Source of the DNA: Bacteroidales bacterium
GTDB taxonomy: Bacteria; Bacteroidota; Bacteroidia; Bacteroidales; WCHB1-69
Length of the DNA: 5,673 nt
Direction of reading: 5' to 3'
Assembly: GCA_017394765.1 (NCBI GenBank)
Contig: JAFPXF010000066.1
Location: 1-5,673, forward strand
Below are positions 1-5,664 of the stretch, in pieces. Made by a program: the position numbers and the translations under genes. Below the pieces are notes generated by a model, which had not been told where the DNA came from, did no database searches, and was given only the letters and a program-made list of their open reading frames with translations. Every line of letters starts with the position of its first letter. Position 1 is the stretch's first letter.

Positions 1-4
1 AATC

Positions 5-1858
5 ATGACCGACGTGATACAACTCTTACCCGACTCAGTGGCGAACCAGATTGCTGCTGGCGAGGTGATACAGCGTCCGGCAAGCGTCATCAAAGAGCTT
101 GTCGAAAATGCCATTGATGCCGGGGCGAAGACGGTAAACGTCATCGTGGTTGATGCCGGACGCACGGCTATTCAGGTGGTCGACGATGGCTGTGGCATGT
201 CTGAGACCGATGCCCGCCTGGCTTTCGAACGGCATGCAACGTCGAAAATCAGGAAGGCCGACGACCTCTTCGACCTGCATACAATGGGTTTTCGTGGTGA
301 GGCGTTGCCGTCGATTGCAGCTGTATCGCAGGTGGAACTGCGCACGCGGCGTCCGGGAGATGACGTGGGTACGGTGCTCACGCTTTCAGGTTCTCGTTTC
401 GTGAGCCAGGAGCCGTGTTCGTGTCCTGTGGGTAGTAATTTCAAGATTGAGAATCTGTTTTTCAATGTTCCGGCAAGACGTAAGTTCTTGAAATCGAACG
501 CGACTGAGCTGAATAACATCCTCATGGCGTTTGAGCGCATCGCGCTGGTCTACCCGTCGGTGGCTTTCACGTTGCATAGCAATAATACGGAACTGCTCAA
601 TCTCAAGGAAGGCGGTTTCCGTCAGCGCATCATCGATATTTTCGGAAAACGCCAGAATCAGGACTTGCTGCCCGTGGAGGTCGATACGACGCTTGGCCAC
701 ATTCATGGTTTCGTGGGTAAACCGGAGTCGGCCAAGAAGAAAGGGGCTCATCAGTATTTCTTCGTGAATGGGCGCTATATGAAGCATCCTTATTTCCACA
801 AGGCTGTTCAGGGCGCTTTCGACCGACTTGTTCCCGTTGGCGAACAGGTGCCTTATTTCATCTATTTCGAAGTGCCTGCAGCCGATATCGATGTGAATAT
901 TCATCCCACAAAGACGGAAATCAAGTTCGAGAACGAGCAGGCTATCTGGCAAATCCTTACCGCAGCGGTGAAAGATGCCATCGGTGCTTTCAACGATGTC
1001 CCGAGAATCGACTTCGATACGCAGGGGAAACCGGAAATTCCTGTGTTCCAGCCGGGAGCGATGCCGACAATGCCCAAGGTGGAGTATAATCCTCAGTATA
1101 ATCCGTTCTCATCAACACCTGCTGAGCGCAAACGCAAGGCAGTGAACGACTGGCAACAGCTCTACGAGAACCTGAAACCGGCGGGCGACGCTCAGCAGCC
1201 GATTCCGTTCACGCAGCATCAGGACACACTTTCGCCTGATACAACTCCCGCTGAAACCAGTGGGGCAGGGGATTCTGATACGCTCATCGCCGATAAATCT
1301 CCATCGCATTATCAATACAAAGGACGCTATATTATGACGGCGGTGAAGTCGGGTCTGATGATCATCGATCAGCATCGCGCGCACGTACGTATATTATATG
1401 AGCACTATCAGACCTTGCAGAAAAACCGGCAATGGGTCTCCCAAAAGCTGCTTTTCCCGGAGATTATCCAGCTGACGGCTGCAGAGCAGACGGTGTTCGA
1501 TCATGTGTCGGCGCAGATGGAAGAGATGGGCTTCGAGCTGACTTCGCTGGGCAATGGCAGCTATGCCGTGAATGCCATCCCGGCCGGTCTTGAAGGAGTC
1601 AATCCTGTTGCCTTGGTGCGCGATATGGTTGAGAATGCAGACACATCCAGTGGCGGTATACAAGATGAAATAGGCAATTCCCTTGCGCTGAGTTTGGCTC
1701 GAAATGCAGCGATTCCCGTCGGGCAAATACTGGGAAATGAGGAGATGGAAGGCATCATCAACGACCTTTTTGCCTGCCAAAATGTGAATTATACACCCGA
1801 TGGCAAACCCATCCTAACCATCCTTAAACAGCAAGAAATTGACCGACTTTTAGGGTAA
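5..1858 (+). CDS. mutL: DNA mismatch repair protein MutL
   Basis: MutL is the ATP-driven matchmaker of mismatch repair, linking mismatch-bound MutS to strand incision and removal in the cytoplasm. The 617-residue protein has the full N-terminal GHKL ATPase: the NQIAAGEV start block (14-21), KELVENAIDAGA (30-41) with the expected catalytic E31 and Mg-binding N35, DDGCGM (60-65), HATSKI (77-82), GFRGEAL (95-101), and HPTK with the ATP-contacting lysine K303. A polar, proline-rich linker (about 340-435) leads to the C-terminal dimerisation domain. There the usual metal motif DQHAxxExxxxE reads DQHRAHVRILYE (455-466), and the downstream cysteine/histidine motifs are also altered (LARN at 564-567, TPDGKP at 597-602), so nuclease activity is doubtful. 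The start follows family alignment. Only four bases precede it, but the ATGA arrangement would allow overlap with an upstream stop codon. Confidence 0.97.
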   Translation: MTDVIQLLPDSVANQIAAGEVIQRPASVIKELVENAIDAGAKTVNVIVVDAGRTAIQVVDDGCGMSETDARLAFERHATSKIRKADDLFDLHTMGFRGEALPSIAAVSQVELRTRRPGDDVGTVLTLSGSRFVSQEPCSCPVGSNFKIENLFFNVPARRKFLKSNATELNNILMAFERIALVYPSVAFTLHSNNTELLNLKEGGFRQRIIDIFGKRQNQDLLPVEVDTTLGHIHGFVGKPESAKKKGAHQYFFVNGRYMKHPYFHKAVQGAFDRLVPVGEQVPYFIYFEVPAADIDVNIHPTKTEIKFENEQAIWQILTAAVKDAIGAFNDVPRIDFDTQGKPEIPVFQPGAMPTMPKVEYNPQYNPFSSTPAERKRKAVNDWQQLYENLKPAGDAQQPIPFTQHQDTLSPDTTPAETSGAGDSDTLIADKSPSHYQYKGRYIMTAVKSGLMIIDQHRAHVRILYEHYQTLQKNRQWVSQKLLFPEIIQLTAAEQTVFDHVSAQMEEMGFELTSLGNGSYAVNAIPAGLEGVNPVALVRDMVENADTSSGGIQDEIGNSLALSLARNAAIPVGQILGNEEMEGIINDLFACQNVNYTPDGKPILTILKQQEIDRLLG

Positions 1859-1867
1859 AATGCCCCG

Positions 1868-1934
1868 AAAACACCGAAAAATAAGGAAAAAATGCCCTTT
1901 TTCGGCAAAAAAACGAAAAAAAAATAGCAAAAAA
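1868..1934. promoter_or_regulatory. Phased A/T tracts upstream of the ompA promoter
   Basis: Seven homopolymer A or T tracts sit at 1868-1871, 1877-1881, 1887-1892, 1898-1902 (T), 1907-1913, 1916-1924 and 1929-1934. Their centres are 9.5 to 11.5 bases apart, close to one helical turn. Phased A-tracts are known to curve DNA. The block ends about 24 bases before the ompA -7 box, where UP-element-like sequences act. Enhancement of ompA transcription is inferred. Confidence 0.5.
1874..1905 (+). terminator. Possible terminator hairpin after mutL
   Basis: CCGAAAAA (1874-1881) pairs perfectly with TTTTTCGG (1898-1905), starting 16 bases after the mutL stop. The loop is 16 nt and can close further with GG/CC. 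An alternative left arm, CCGAAAA at 1865-1871, can pair with the same right arm. No T-run follows; the downstream sequence is A-rich. It is therefore a weak candidate for an intrinsic terminator on either strand and may simply be a by-product of the A/T tracts. Confidence 0.3.
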
Positions 1935-1936
1935 TG

Positions 1937-1965
1937 ATGCTTATTAAAATTAATTATTAACTTTG
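1937..1965 (+). promoter_or_regulatory. Promoter of ompA
   Basis: TAACTTTG at 1958-1965 matches the Bacteroidetes -7 consensus TAnnTTTG exactly. The -33 TTG is weak: the base triplet at the right distance is ATG (1937-1939), 18 bases before the -7 box. Transcription would begin near 1972, leaving a leader of about 55 nt. The leader is very AT-rich (TTAATATTAATTATTAAG directly before the ATG) and has no Shine-Dalgarno, as is usual in this phylum. Confidence 0.7.
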
Positions 1966-2027
1966 TACCCGAAAATGCTAGTTGTGCAATAACGATTTTT
2001 AAGTTTATTAATATTAATTATTAAGTT

Positions 2028-3206
2028 ATGAAAAAGTTTTTGATGATTCTGGCTTTTGCCAGTGTTTCGATGGCCTCTATGGCACAGGAAGATCCTACGC
2101 TGAAGTATAGCGTAGCAACAAACTCGTTCTGGCAGAACTGGTTCGTCCAGGTGAATGCTTCTTGGAATGCTTTCTATTCTAACGAAGAGAAGGGCGCCGA
2201 CTTCGCTAAGGGCCCCTTCAAGGATTTCCGCAGCGCTCCCGGTTTCTCGGTAGCAGTTGGTAAGTGGTTCACTCCTGGTCTCGGTCTCCGCACAAAGTTT
2301 GCTGCTATGAATGGTCGTAGCGTGATCAGCGAGAACAAGGACATTAACGACATCAAGTTCTGGAATCTGCAGGAACAGGCTCTGTTCAACCTGAGCAACA
2401 TGCTCTGTGGTTACAGCGACACTCGCGTTTGGAACTTCATTCCTTATGCTGGTGTAGGTATTACCCGTAACTGCTCGTACAACACTTACGAGCTCGCTTC
2501 TAGCCTTGGCTTGCTGAACACATGGAAGCTCTCGAAGCGCGTACTCCTCAACCTCGACCTCGGCTTCACAATGTGTGGTGACGACTTCGAAGGCCGTCTT
2601 GGCAACAAGCGCTATGTTGACCTCGGTGGTAAGGGTGGCGATCCCTCTCCCTCGAACCACGACCGTTGGTTCACCGCTGAGCTCGGTCTGACCTTCAACC
2701 TCGGCCGCGTGGGTTGGGACAAGACTCCCGATGTGGACGCTATCAAGGCCCTCTCTCAGAGCCAGATCGACGCCCTCAACGCACAGCTCAACGATGCTAA
2801 CGCTGAGAACGCTCGCCTGAATGGCCGTCTGCGTGAGGCTCTGGCTAACCAGAAGCCCGCTGAGACTCCGAAGGCTGTTCGTGAGTTCGTGACCACTCCT
2901 GTTTCGGTGTTCTTCAACCTCGACAAGACCAACATTGCTTCGCAGAAGGACCTCGTGAACATCGAGGGTGTTGCTAAGTATGCTAAGGAGAACAACACCA
3001 ACCTGCTCGTAACGGGTTATGCTGATAGCGCTACCGGTAAGGCTGACCACAACCAGTGGCTGTCTGAAGAGCGTGCAAAGACCGTTGCTGAGGAGCTCGT
3101 TAAGATGGGCGTAAGCCGCGATAAGATTGAGACCGTTGGTAAGGGTGGTGTTGACGAGCTGTCTCCCATCTCCTTCAACCGTCGCGCTACTGTCCAGGTT
3201 AAGTAA
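2028..3206 (+). CDS. OmpA-family outer-membrane protein
   Basis: This is a structural porin-like protein that anchors the outer membrane to peptidoglycan. The 392-residue product begins with a signal peptide (charged KK, then a hydrophobic run), with likely cleavage after S17-M18-A19 before Q20. Residues about 25-225 form an aromatic-rich beta-barrel with the GKWFTPGLGLR and CGYSDTR blocks typical of Bacteroidetes OmpA proteins. Residues about 237-275 are an Ala/Leu/Asn-rich coiled-coil linker, followed by a Pro-rich hinge. The OmpA_C domain (about 286-392) carries GYAD with D333, N342, LSEERA with R349, and a final NRRATVQV. D333 and R349 match the diaminopimelate-binding pair of E. coli OmpA (D271, R286), with one extra residue between them. 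TTA, CTA and TCA codons are absent, and codons such as CTC, AAC and GGT dominate, suggesting very high expression. The gene has its own promoter and terminator. Confidence 0.95.
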   Translation: MKKFLMILAFASVSMASMAQEDPTLKYSVATNSFWQNWFVQVNASWNAFYSNEEKGADFAKGPFKDFRSAPGFSVAVGKWFTPGLGLRTKFAAMNGRSVISENKDINDIKFWNLQEQALFNLSNMLCGYSDTRVWNFIPYAGVGITRNCSYNTYELASSLGLLNTWKLSKRVLLNLDLGFTMCGDDFEGRLGNKRYVDLGGKGGDPSPSNHDRWFTAELGLTFNLGRVGWDKTPDVDAIKALSQSQIDALNAQLNDANAENARLNGRLREALANQKPAETPKAVREFVTTPVSVFFNLDKTNIASQKDLVNIEGVAKYAKENNTNLLVTGYADSATGKADHNQWLSEERAKTVAEELVKMGVSRDKIETVGKGGVDELSPISFNRRATVQVK

Positions 3207-3222
3207 TTTCTCCTGACACAAA

Positions 3223-3272
3223 GCAGTTTGCCGCTTGTCGGCACTGCTATCGCAGCTATTCGCTTAGCGAAT
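3223..3272 (+). other. Two hairpins in the ompA 3' untranslated region
   Basis: Two short stem-loops lie between the ompA stop and its terminator. The first pairs GCAGT (3223-3227) and GCCG (3230-3233) with CGGC and ACTGC (3239-3247), with a TT bulge and a CTTGT loop. The second is ATTCGC (3258-3263) with GCGAAT (3267-3272) around TTA. They could protect the abundant ompA mRNA from 3' exonucleases, or belong to a stable 3'-end RNA; both roles are inferred. Confidence 0.5.
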
Positions 3273-3275
3273 CAT

Positions 3276-3324
3276 ATAACTTTGTAGAGTCGGATTTCTT
3301 CTGACTCTGCAAAGTTATTTTGTT
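3276..3324 (+). terminator. Intrinsic terminator of ompA
   Basis: A 16-bp stem with a single T-G wobble pairs 3276-3291 with 3303-3318 around an 11-nt loop, and is followed by TTTTGTT (3318-3324). No comparable T-run exists on the opposite side, so it acts on the + strand. Each arm happens to contain the -7 promoter consensus TAACTTTG, one copy on each strand, but no -33 TTG lies at the right distance on the + strand. Confidence 0.85.
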
Positions 3325-3400
3325 ATGTTTCCACCCTTTTCCTCTTATTTCTTTCATCGATTGGGCTAAAGAATTCTTGTTTCAATCAATGACAGTTTAA

Positions 3401-3619
3401 CGCATCTCTTTCTGCTACTGGTCATGTTTCTATAATGTTTGAACATATCTCTATATGTTATGCAGCATGCTTCTGTGTGATATGCAGCGCGCTTCTGTAT
3501 GTTATGGGGCATGTCTTAGTATGATCAGGAGTATGTCCCAGTATGATTAGGAACATATCTCCGTGTATTATGGATCATATCTCTATGTGTTACGGTGCGT
3601 GTCTCAATAATCTTATGAA
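3401..3619. repeat. Degenerate 22-bp tandem repeat, ten units
   Basis: Units start at 3401, 3423, 3444, 3466, 3488, 3510, 3532, 3554, 3576 and 3598. Nine are exactly 22 bp and the second is 21. The consensus is CATRTCTCTRTRTG for positions 1-14, then WTATGGAR for positions 15-22. T at position 11 is invariant, and C1, T7 and C8 are each kept in nine of ten units. Differences in the first eight positions are nearly all transitions (A/G or C/T). Neighbouring units abut with no spacers, so this is not a CRISPR array. The period is not a multiple of three and no long frame crosses it, so it is not protein-coding. Twenty-two bp is about two helical turns, so equivalent bases face the same side of the DNA. 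I do not recognise the element and its function is unknown. Confidence 0.85.
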
Positions 3620-3670
3620 TAGTTTCGTACACTGAAAAAACACTTTAATATGCCTGTTTACTTCACGGTT

Positions 3671-3678
3671 TATCTTTG
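3671..3678 (+). promoter_or_regulatory. Possible orphan -7 promoter box
   Basis: TATCTTTG matches TAnnTTTG, but no TTG is found about 20 bases upstream. If active, transcription would start near 3685 and read through a 24-codon frame (3704-3778) into the first tRNA. It may be a secondary tRNA promoter or a chance match in AT-rich DNA. Confidence 0.3.
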
Positions 3679-3735
3679 TTTGAACGTACTTATCGCACTC
3701 TAAATGAAGAAAAAGGTAAAAAAGTTGCAGAAAAA

Positions 3736-3767
3736 TTTGGTGGTTTCCGAAAAAGTGCGTACCTTTG
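3736..3767 (+). promoter_or_regulatory. Promoter of the first tRNA-Val
   Basis: TTTG at 3736-3739 and TACCTTTG at 3760-3767 form a complete Bacteroidetes promoter with a 20-bp spacer. The following GCACCCG is a GC-rich discriminator of the sort found at stable-RNA promoters. Transcription should begin near 3774, about 13 bases before the tRNA. Short A-tracts at 3710-3714, 3718-3723 and 3731-3735 may act as an upstream element. Confidence 0.8.
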
Positions 3768-3786
3768 CACCCGCTTAGAAAAACAA

Positions 3787-3861
3787 GGGCGTTTAGCTCA
3801 GCTGGTTTAGAGCATCTGCCTTACAAGCAGAGGGTCGGCGGTTCGAATCCGTCAACGCCCA
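3787..3861 (+). tRNA. tRNA-Val, anticodon UAC (copy 1)
   Basis: The 75-nt cloverleaf is complete: acceptor GGGCGTT pairs with AACGCCC plus discriminator A, the D-stem is GCTC/GAGC, the anticodon stem is TCTGC/GCAGA around loop CTTACAA, and the T-arm is GGCGG-TTCGAAT-CCGTC. Loop positions 34-36 read TAC, so it decodes GUA and other valine codons. The 3' CCA is not encoded (CTT follows the discriminator) and must be added by the CCA-adding enzyme. It is identical to copy 2. Confidence 0.98.
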
Positions 3862-3872
3862 CTTGGGGTGTT

Positions 3873-3906
3873 TCCCGGTGATCCTTCGGGGTTGCCGGGA
3901 TTTTTT
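3873..3906 (+). terminator. Intrinsic terminator of the first tRNA-Val
   Basis: A 12-bp stem with three G-T wobbles (3873-3884 with 3889-3900) is capped by the very stable C(TTCG)G tetraloop at 3885-3888. A run of six T follows at 3901-3906. It separates the two tRNA transcripts. Confidence 0.92.
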
Positions 3907-3939
3907 ATGGTTAATTTTTTGAAAAAGTATATCATTTTA

Positions 3940-3971
3940 TTTGGCTATTTATAACAAAAGAAGTAACTTTG
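3940..3971 (+). promoter_or_regulatory. Promoter of the second tRNA-Val
   Basis: TTTG (3940-3943) and TAACTTTG (3964-3971) are spaced by 20 bp, exactly as in the first tRNA promoter, and GCACC follows the -7 box in both. The start is expected near 3978. With no clear promoter before purB, this may also drive that gene. Confidence 0.8.
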
Positions 3972-3973
3972 CA

Positions 3974-4013
3974 CCTCGTAATGCGTGATGATGCTTTTAG
4001 CATCCTTGCGAGG
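3974..4013 (+). other. Leader hairpin before the second tRNA-Val
   Basis: CCTCGTAA (3974-3981) pairs with TTGCGAGG (4006-4013) with one T-G wobble. GATGC (3990-3994) pairs with GCATC (4000-4004) around TTTTA. An 8-nt bulge lies on the left side and one base on the right. The element overlaps the expected transcription start and has no counterpart before copy 1. It could be an RNA leader structure or an operator-like inverted repeat. Confidence 0.5.
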
Positions 4014-4023
4014 TTATGAAAAA

Positions 4024-4098
4024 GGGCGTTTAGCTCAGCTGGTTTAGAGCATCTGCCTTACAAGCAGAGGGTCGGCGGTTCGAATCCGTCAACGCCCA
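4024..4098 (+). tRNA. tRNA-Val, anticodon UAC (copy 2)
   Basis: This copy is base-for-base identical to the first over the 75-nt gene, with two matching bases upstream and one downstream (3785-3862 against 4022-4099). CCA is again not encoded. Flanking DNA differs, so selection or gene conversion probably keeps the two genes identical. No terminator is visible before purB, 110 nt downstream. Confidence 0.98.
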
Positions 4099-4208
4099 CG
4101 AAGATGTCTGCCATTCGATGATGAAACGCAGGCGTGACAGATAAGGATAATCCTCAGGAACAATACAGAAAAAGAGTAAACGATAAAGTATTATAATACG
4201 ACACATTC
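4099..4208 (+). other. tRNA-purB spacer without clear terminator or promoter
   Basis: The 110-nt spacer has only a weak interrupted stem (TGTC and GCC near 4105 against GGC and GACA near 4133) with no T-run, so no intrinsic terminator is evident. No TAnnTTTG box is present. A TATAAT at 4192-4197 is too close to the ATG (4209) to leave room for a normal leader, and it is not the -7 form used in this phylum. The stretch just before purB is AT-rich, with no Shine-Dalgarno. Confidence 0.5.
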
Positions 4209-5567
4209 ATGACACTCAATTTATTAACTGCCATTTCTCCCGTTGATGGGCGTTATCGCGGAAAAACCGAACCATTAGCAGACTATTTTTCGGAATATGC
4301 ACTCATTCGCTACCGTATCAGGGTAGAGATTGAGTACTTTATTGCGCTCTGTGAGCTGCCGCTCCCGCAGCTGGCTTCGTTCCCGCATGCTCTGTTTCCC
4401 CAGCTGCGCGCCATTTACCAGGAATTCGATGTGGCAGGCGCCGAGCGAGTAAAGGAGATTGAAAGTGTCACCAACCACGACGTAAAGGCCGTCGAATACT
4501 ATATCAAAGAACAAATCGATAAACTTTCCGAAACCGGCCAGTCACTGGCTGCCTATAAGGAATTTATCCACTTTGGTCTTACCTCGCAGGACATTAATAA
4601 CACGAGTGTGCCCCTTTCGCTGAAAGAGGCGTTGACGGATGTGTTTGTTCCCCAACTCGAGGAGCTTGTCAATCAGCTGCGCCAGTATGCTGAAGAATGG
4701 CAGACGGTTCCCATGTTAGCAAAGACTCACGGTCAGCCGGCATCGCCTACACGTCTTGGAAAGGAAGTGATGGTATATGTCTATCGTTTGTCTGAACAAC
4801 TCGAGTCCCTGAGGAATTGTCCTCTGTCGGCTAAGTTCGGTGGCGCAACAGGTAATCTGAACGCTCATCATGTAGCCTATCCCGACTACGACTGGCGCAC
4901 GTTTGCCAATCAGTTTGTCAGCGAAAAGCTGGGCCTGCAGCGTGAACAGTTCACGACTCAGATCAGCAACTATGATTCGCTGGCCGCTGTCTTCGATGCC
5001 ATCCGCCGCATCAATACGATTATCATCGACCTCGACCGCGACTTCTGGATGTATATCTCGATGGAGTATTTCAAGCAGAAGATTAAAGCAGGCGAGGTAG
5101 GGTCGAGTGCTATGCCACACAAAGTAAACCCGATTGATTTTGAAAATAGTGAGGGAAACCTGGGCATTGCCAACGCCTTGCTGCAGTTCCTTGCGCAGAA
5201 GCTTCCCGTGAGCCGTTTGCAGCGCGACCTTACCGATAGCACGGTTCTGCGCAATGTCGGTGTTCCTATGGGGCATAGCATCATTGCCATTCAAAGCACC
5301 CTCAAAGGTTTGCGTAAGCTCATCCTCAACGAGCAGAAGCTTCAAGACGACCTCGAAAATAACTGGGCCGTTGTTGCTGAGGCCATTCAGACTATCTTGC
5401 GTCGTGAGGCGTACCCTCAGCCTTACGAGGCTTTGAAGGCCCTCACGCGTACCAATCAGAAAATCACGGCCGAAACCATTCACGATTTCATCAATACGCT
5501 GCAAGTTAGCGATGCCGTGAAGGCAGAGTTGCTGGCTATCACGCCTGCCACTTACACCGGTATTTGA
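4209..5567 (+). CDS. purB: Adenylosuccinate lyase
   Basis: PurB catalyses two fumarate-releasing steps in the cytoplasm: SAICAR to AICAR in purine synthesis and adenylosuccinate to AMP. The 452-residue protein resembles the 456-residue E. coli type along its whole length. Visible blocks are ISPVDGRY (9-16), TNHDVKAVEYYIKE (about 93-106), HFGLTSQDINNTS (121-133), KTHGQPASPT with H174 (equivalent to E. coli H171), and the superfamily signature GSSAMPHKVNP (298-308) with the catalytic-loop serine S299 and K305. Further blocks are DFENSEGNLG and LQRDLTDSTVLRN. The C-terminus ends at ITPATYTGI, a few residues shorter than in E. coli but otherwise intact. The start aligns with the family N-terminus. 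It stands alone except for the upstream tRNA and a possible downstream gene. As a homotetramer its active sites normally draw on three subunits (family knowledge). Confidence 0.98.
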   Translation: MTLNLLTAISPVDGRYRGKTEPLADYFSEYALIRYRIRVEIEYFIALCELPLPQLASFPHALFPQLRAIYQEFDVAGAERVKEIESVTNHDVKAVEYYIKEQIDKLSETGQSLAAYKEFIHFGLTSQDINNTSVPLSLKEALTDVFVPQLEELVNQLRQYAEEWQTVPMLAKTHGQPASPTRLGKEVMVYVYRLSEQLESLRNCPLSAKFGGATGNLNAHHVAYPDYDWRTFANQFVSEKLGLQREQFTTQISNYDSLAAVFDAIRRINTIIIDLDRDFWMYISMEYFKQKIKAGEVGSSAMPHKVNPIDFENSEGNLGIANALLQFLAQKLPVSRLQRDLTDSTVLRNVGVPMGHSIIAIQSTLKGLRKLILNEQKLQDDLENNWAVVAEAIQTILRREAYPQPYEALKALTRTNQKITAETIHDFINTLQVSDAVKAELLAITPATYTGI

Positions 5568-5664
5568 AACCAACACGACCCGTGACAGGGGAATGTATAA
5601 TATCAAACAAATTAATTAGAGAGTAAAGAATTTATTAGTATTGTTTCATTCAACGAAGAAAACC

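Larger units (their letters stand above)
3325..3786. other. 462-bp region without a convincing gene
   Basis: No substantial reading frame is present on either strand. From left to right the region holds a short AT-rich segment with a GATTG/CAATC inverted repeat around AAGAATTCTT (about 3359-3389), the ten-unit 22-bp repeat array (3401-3619), a possible orphan promoter (3671-3678), an A-rich stretch (3702-3735) and the promoter of the first tRNA. The longest small frames (29 and 24 codons) look accidental. Confidence 0.7.

Noticed and set aside
1950..3221. 423-codon open frame on the - strand covering all of ompA
   Set aside because: It lies in phase with the ompA codons and stays open because ompA avoids TTA, CTA and TCA codons. 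It has no promoter or recognisable domain, and the + strand product is a clear OmpA protein.
3435..3524. 29-codon Cys-rich frame inside the repeat array
   Set aside because: It arises from reading the 22-bp repeat in rotating frames, has no promoter, and the units are not conserved at the protein level.
3401..3619. CRISPR array
   Set aside because: The units are contiguous with no spacers, are too degenerate, and no cas genes are nearby.
3785..4099. Integrated element flanked by duplicated tRNA as attachment sites
   Set aside because: Only about 160 bp lie between the copies, with no integrase or other gene. Both tRNAs are complete with their own promoters, so tandem gene duplication is simpler.
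4192..4197. TATAAT as a purB promoter
   Set aside because: It ends only 11 bases before the ATG, has no -35/-33 partner identified, and differs from the TAnnTTTG form used elsewhere in the window.
4716..5606. 296-codon open frame on the - strand inside purB
   Set aside because: It is in phase with the purB codons and explained by that gene's codon choice; the purB motifs on the + strand are unambiguous.
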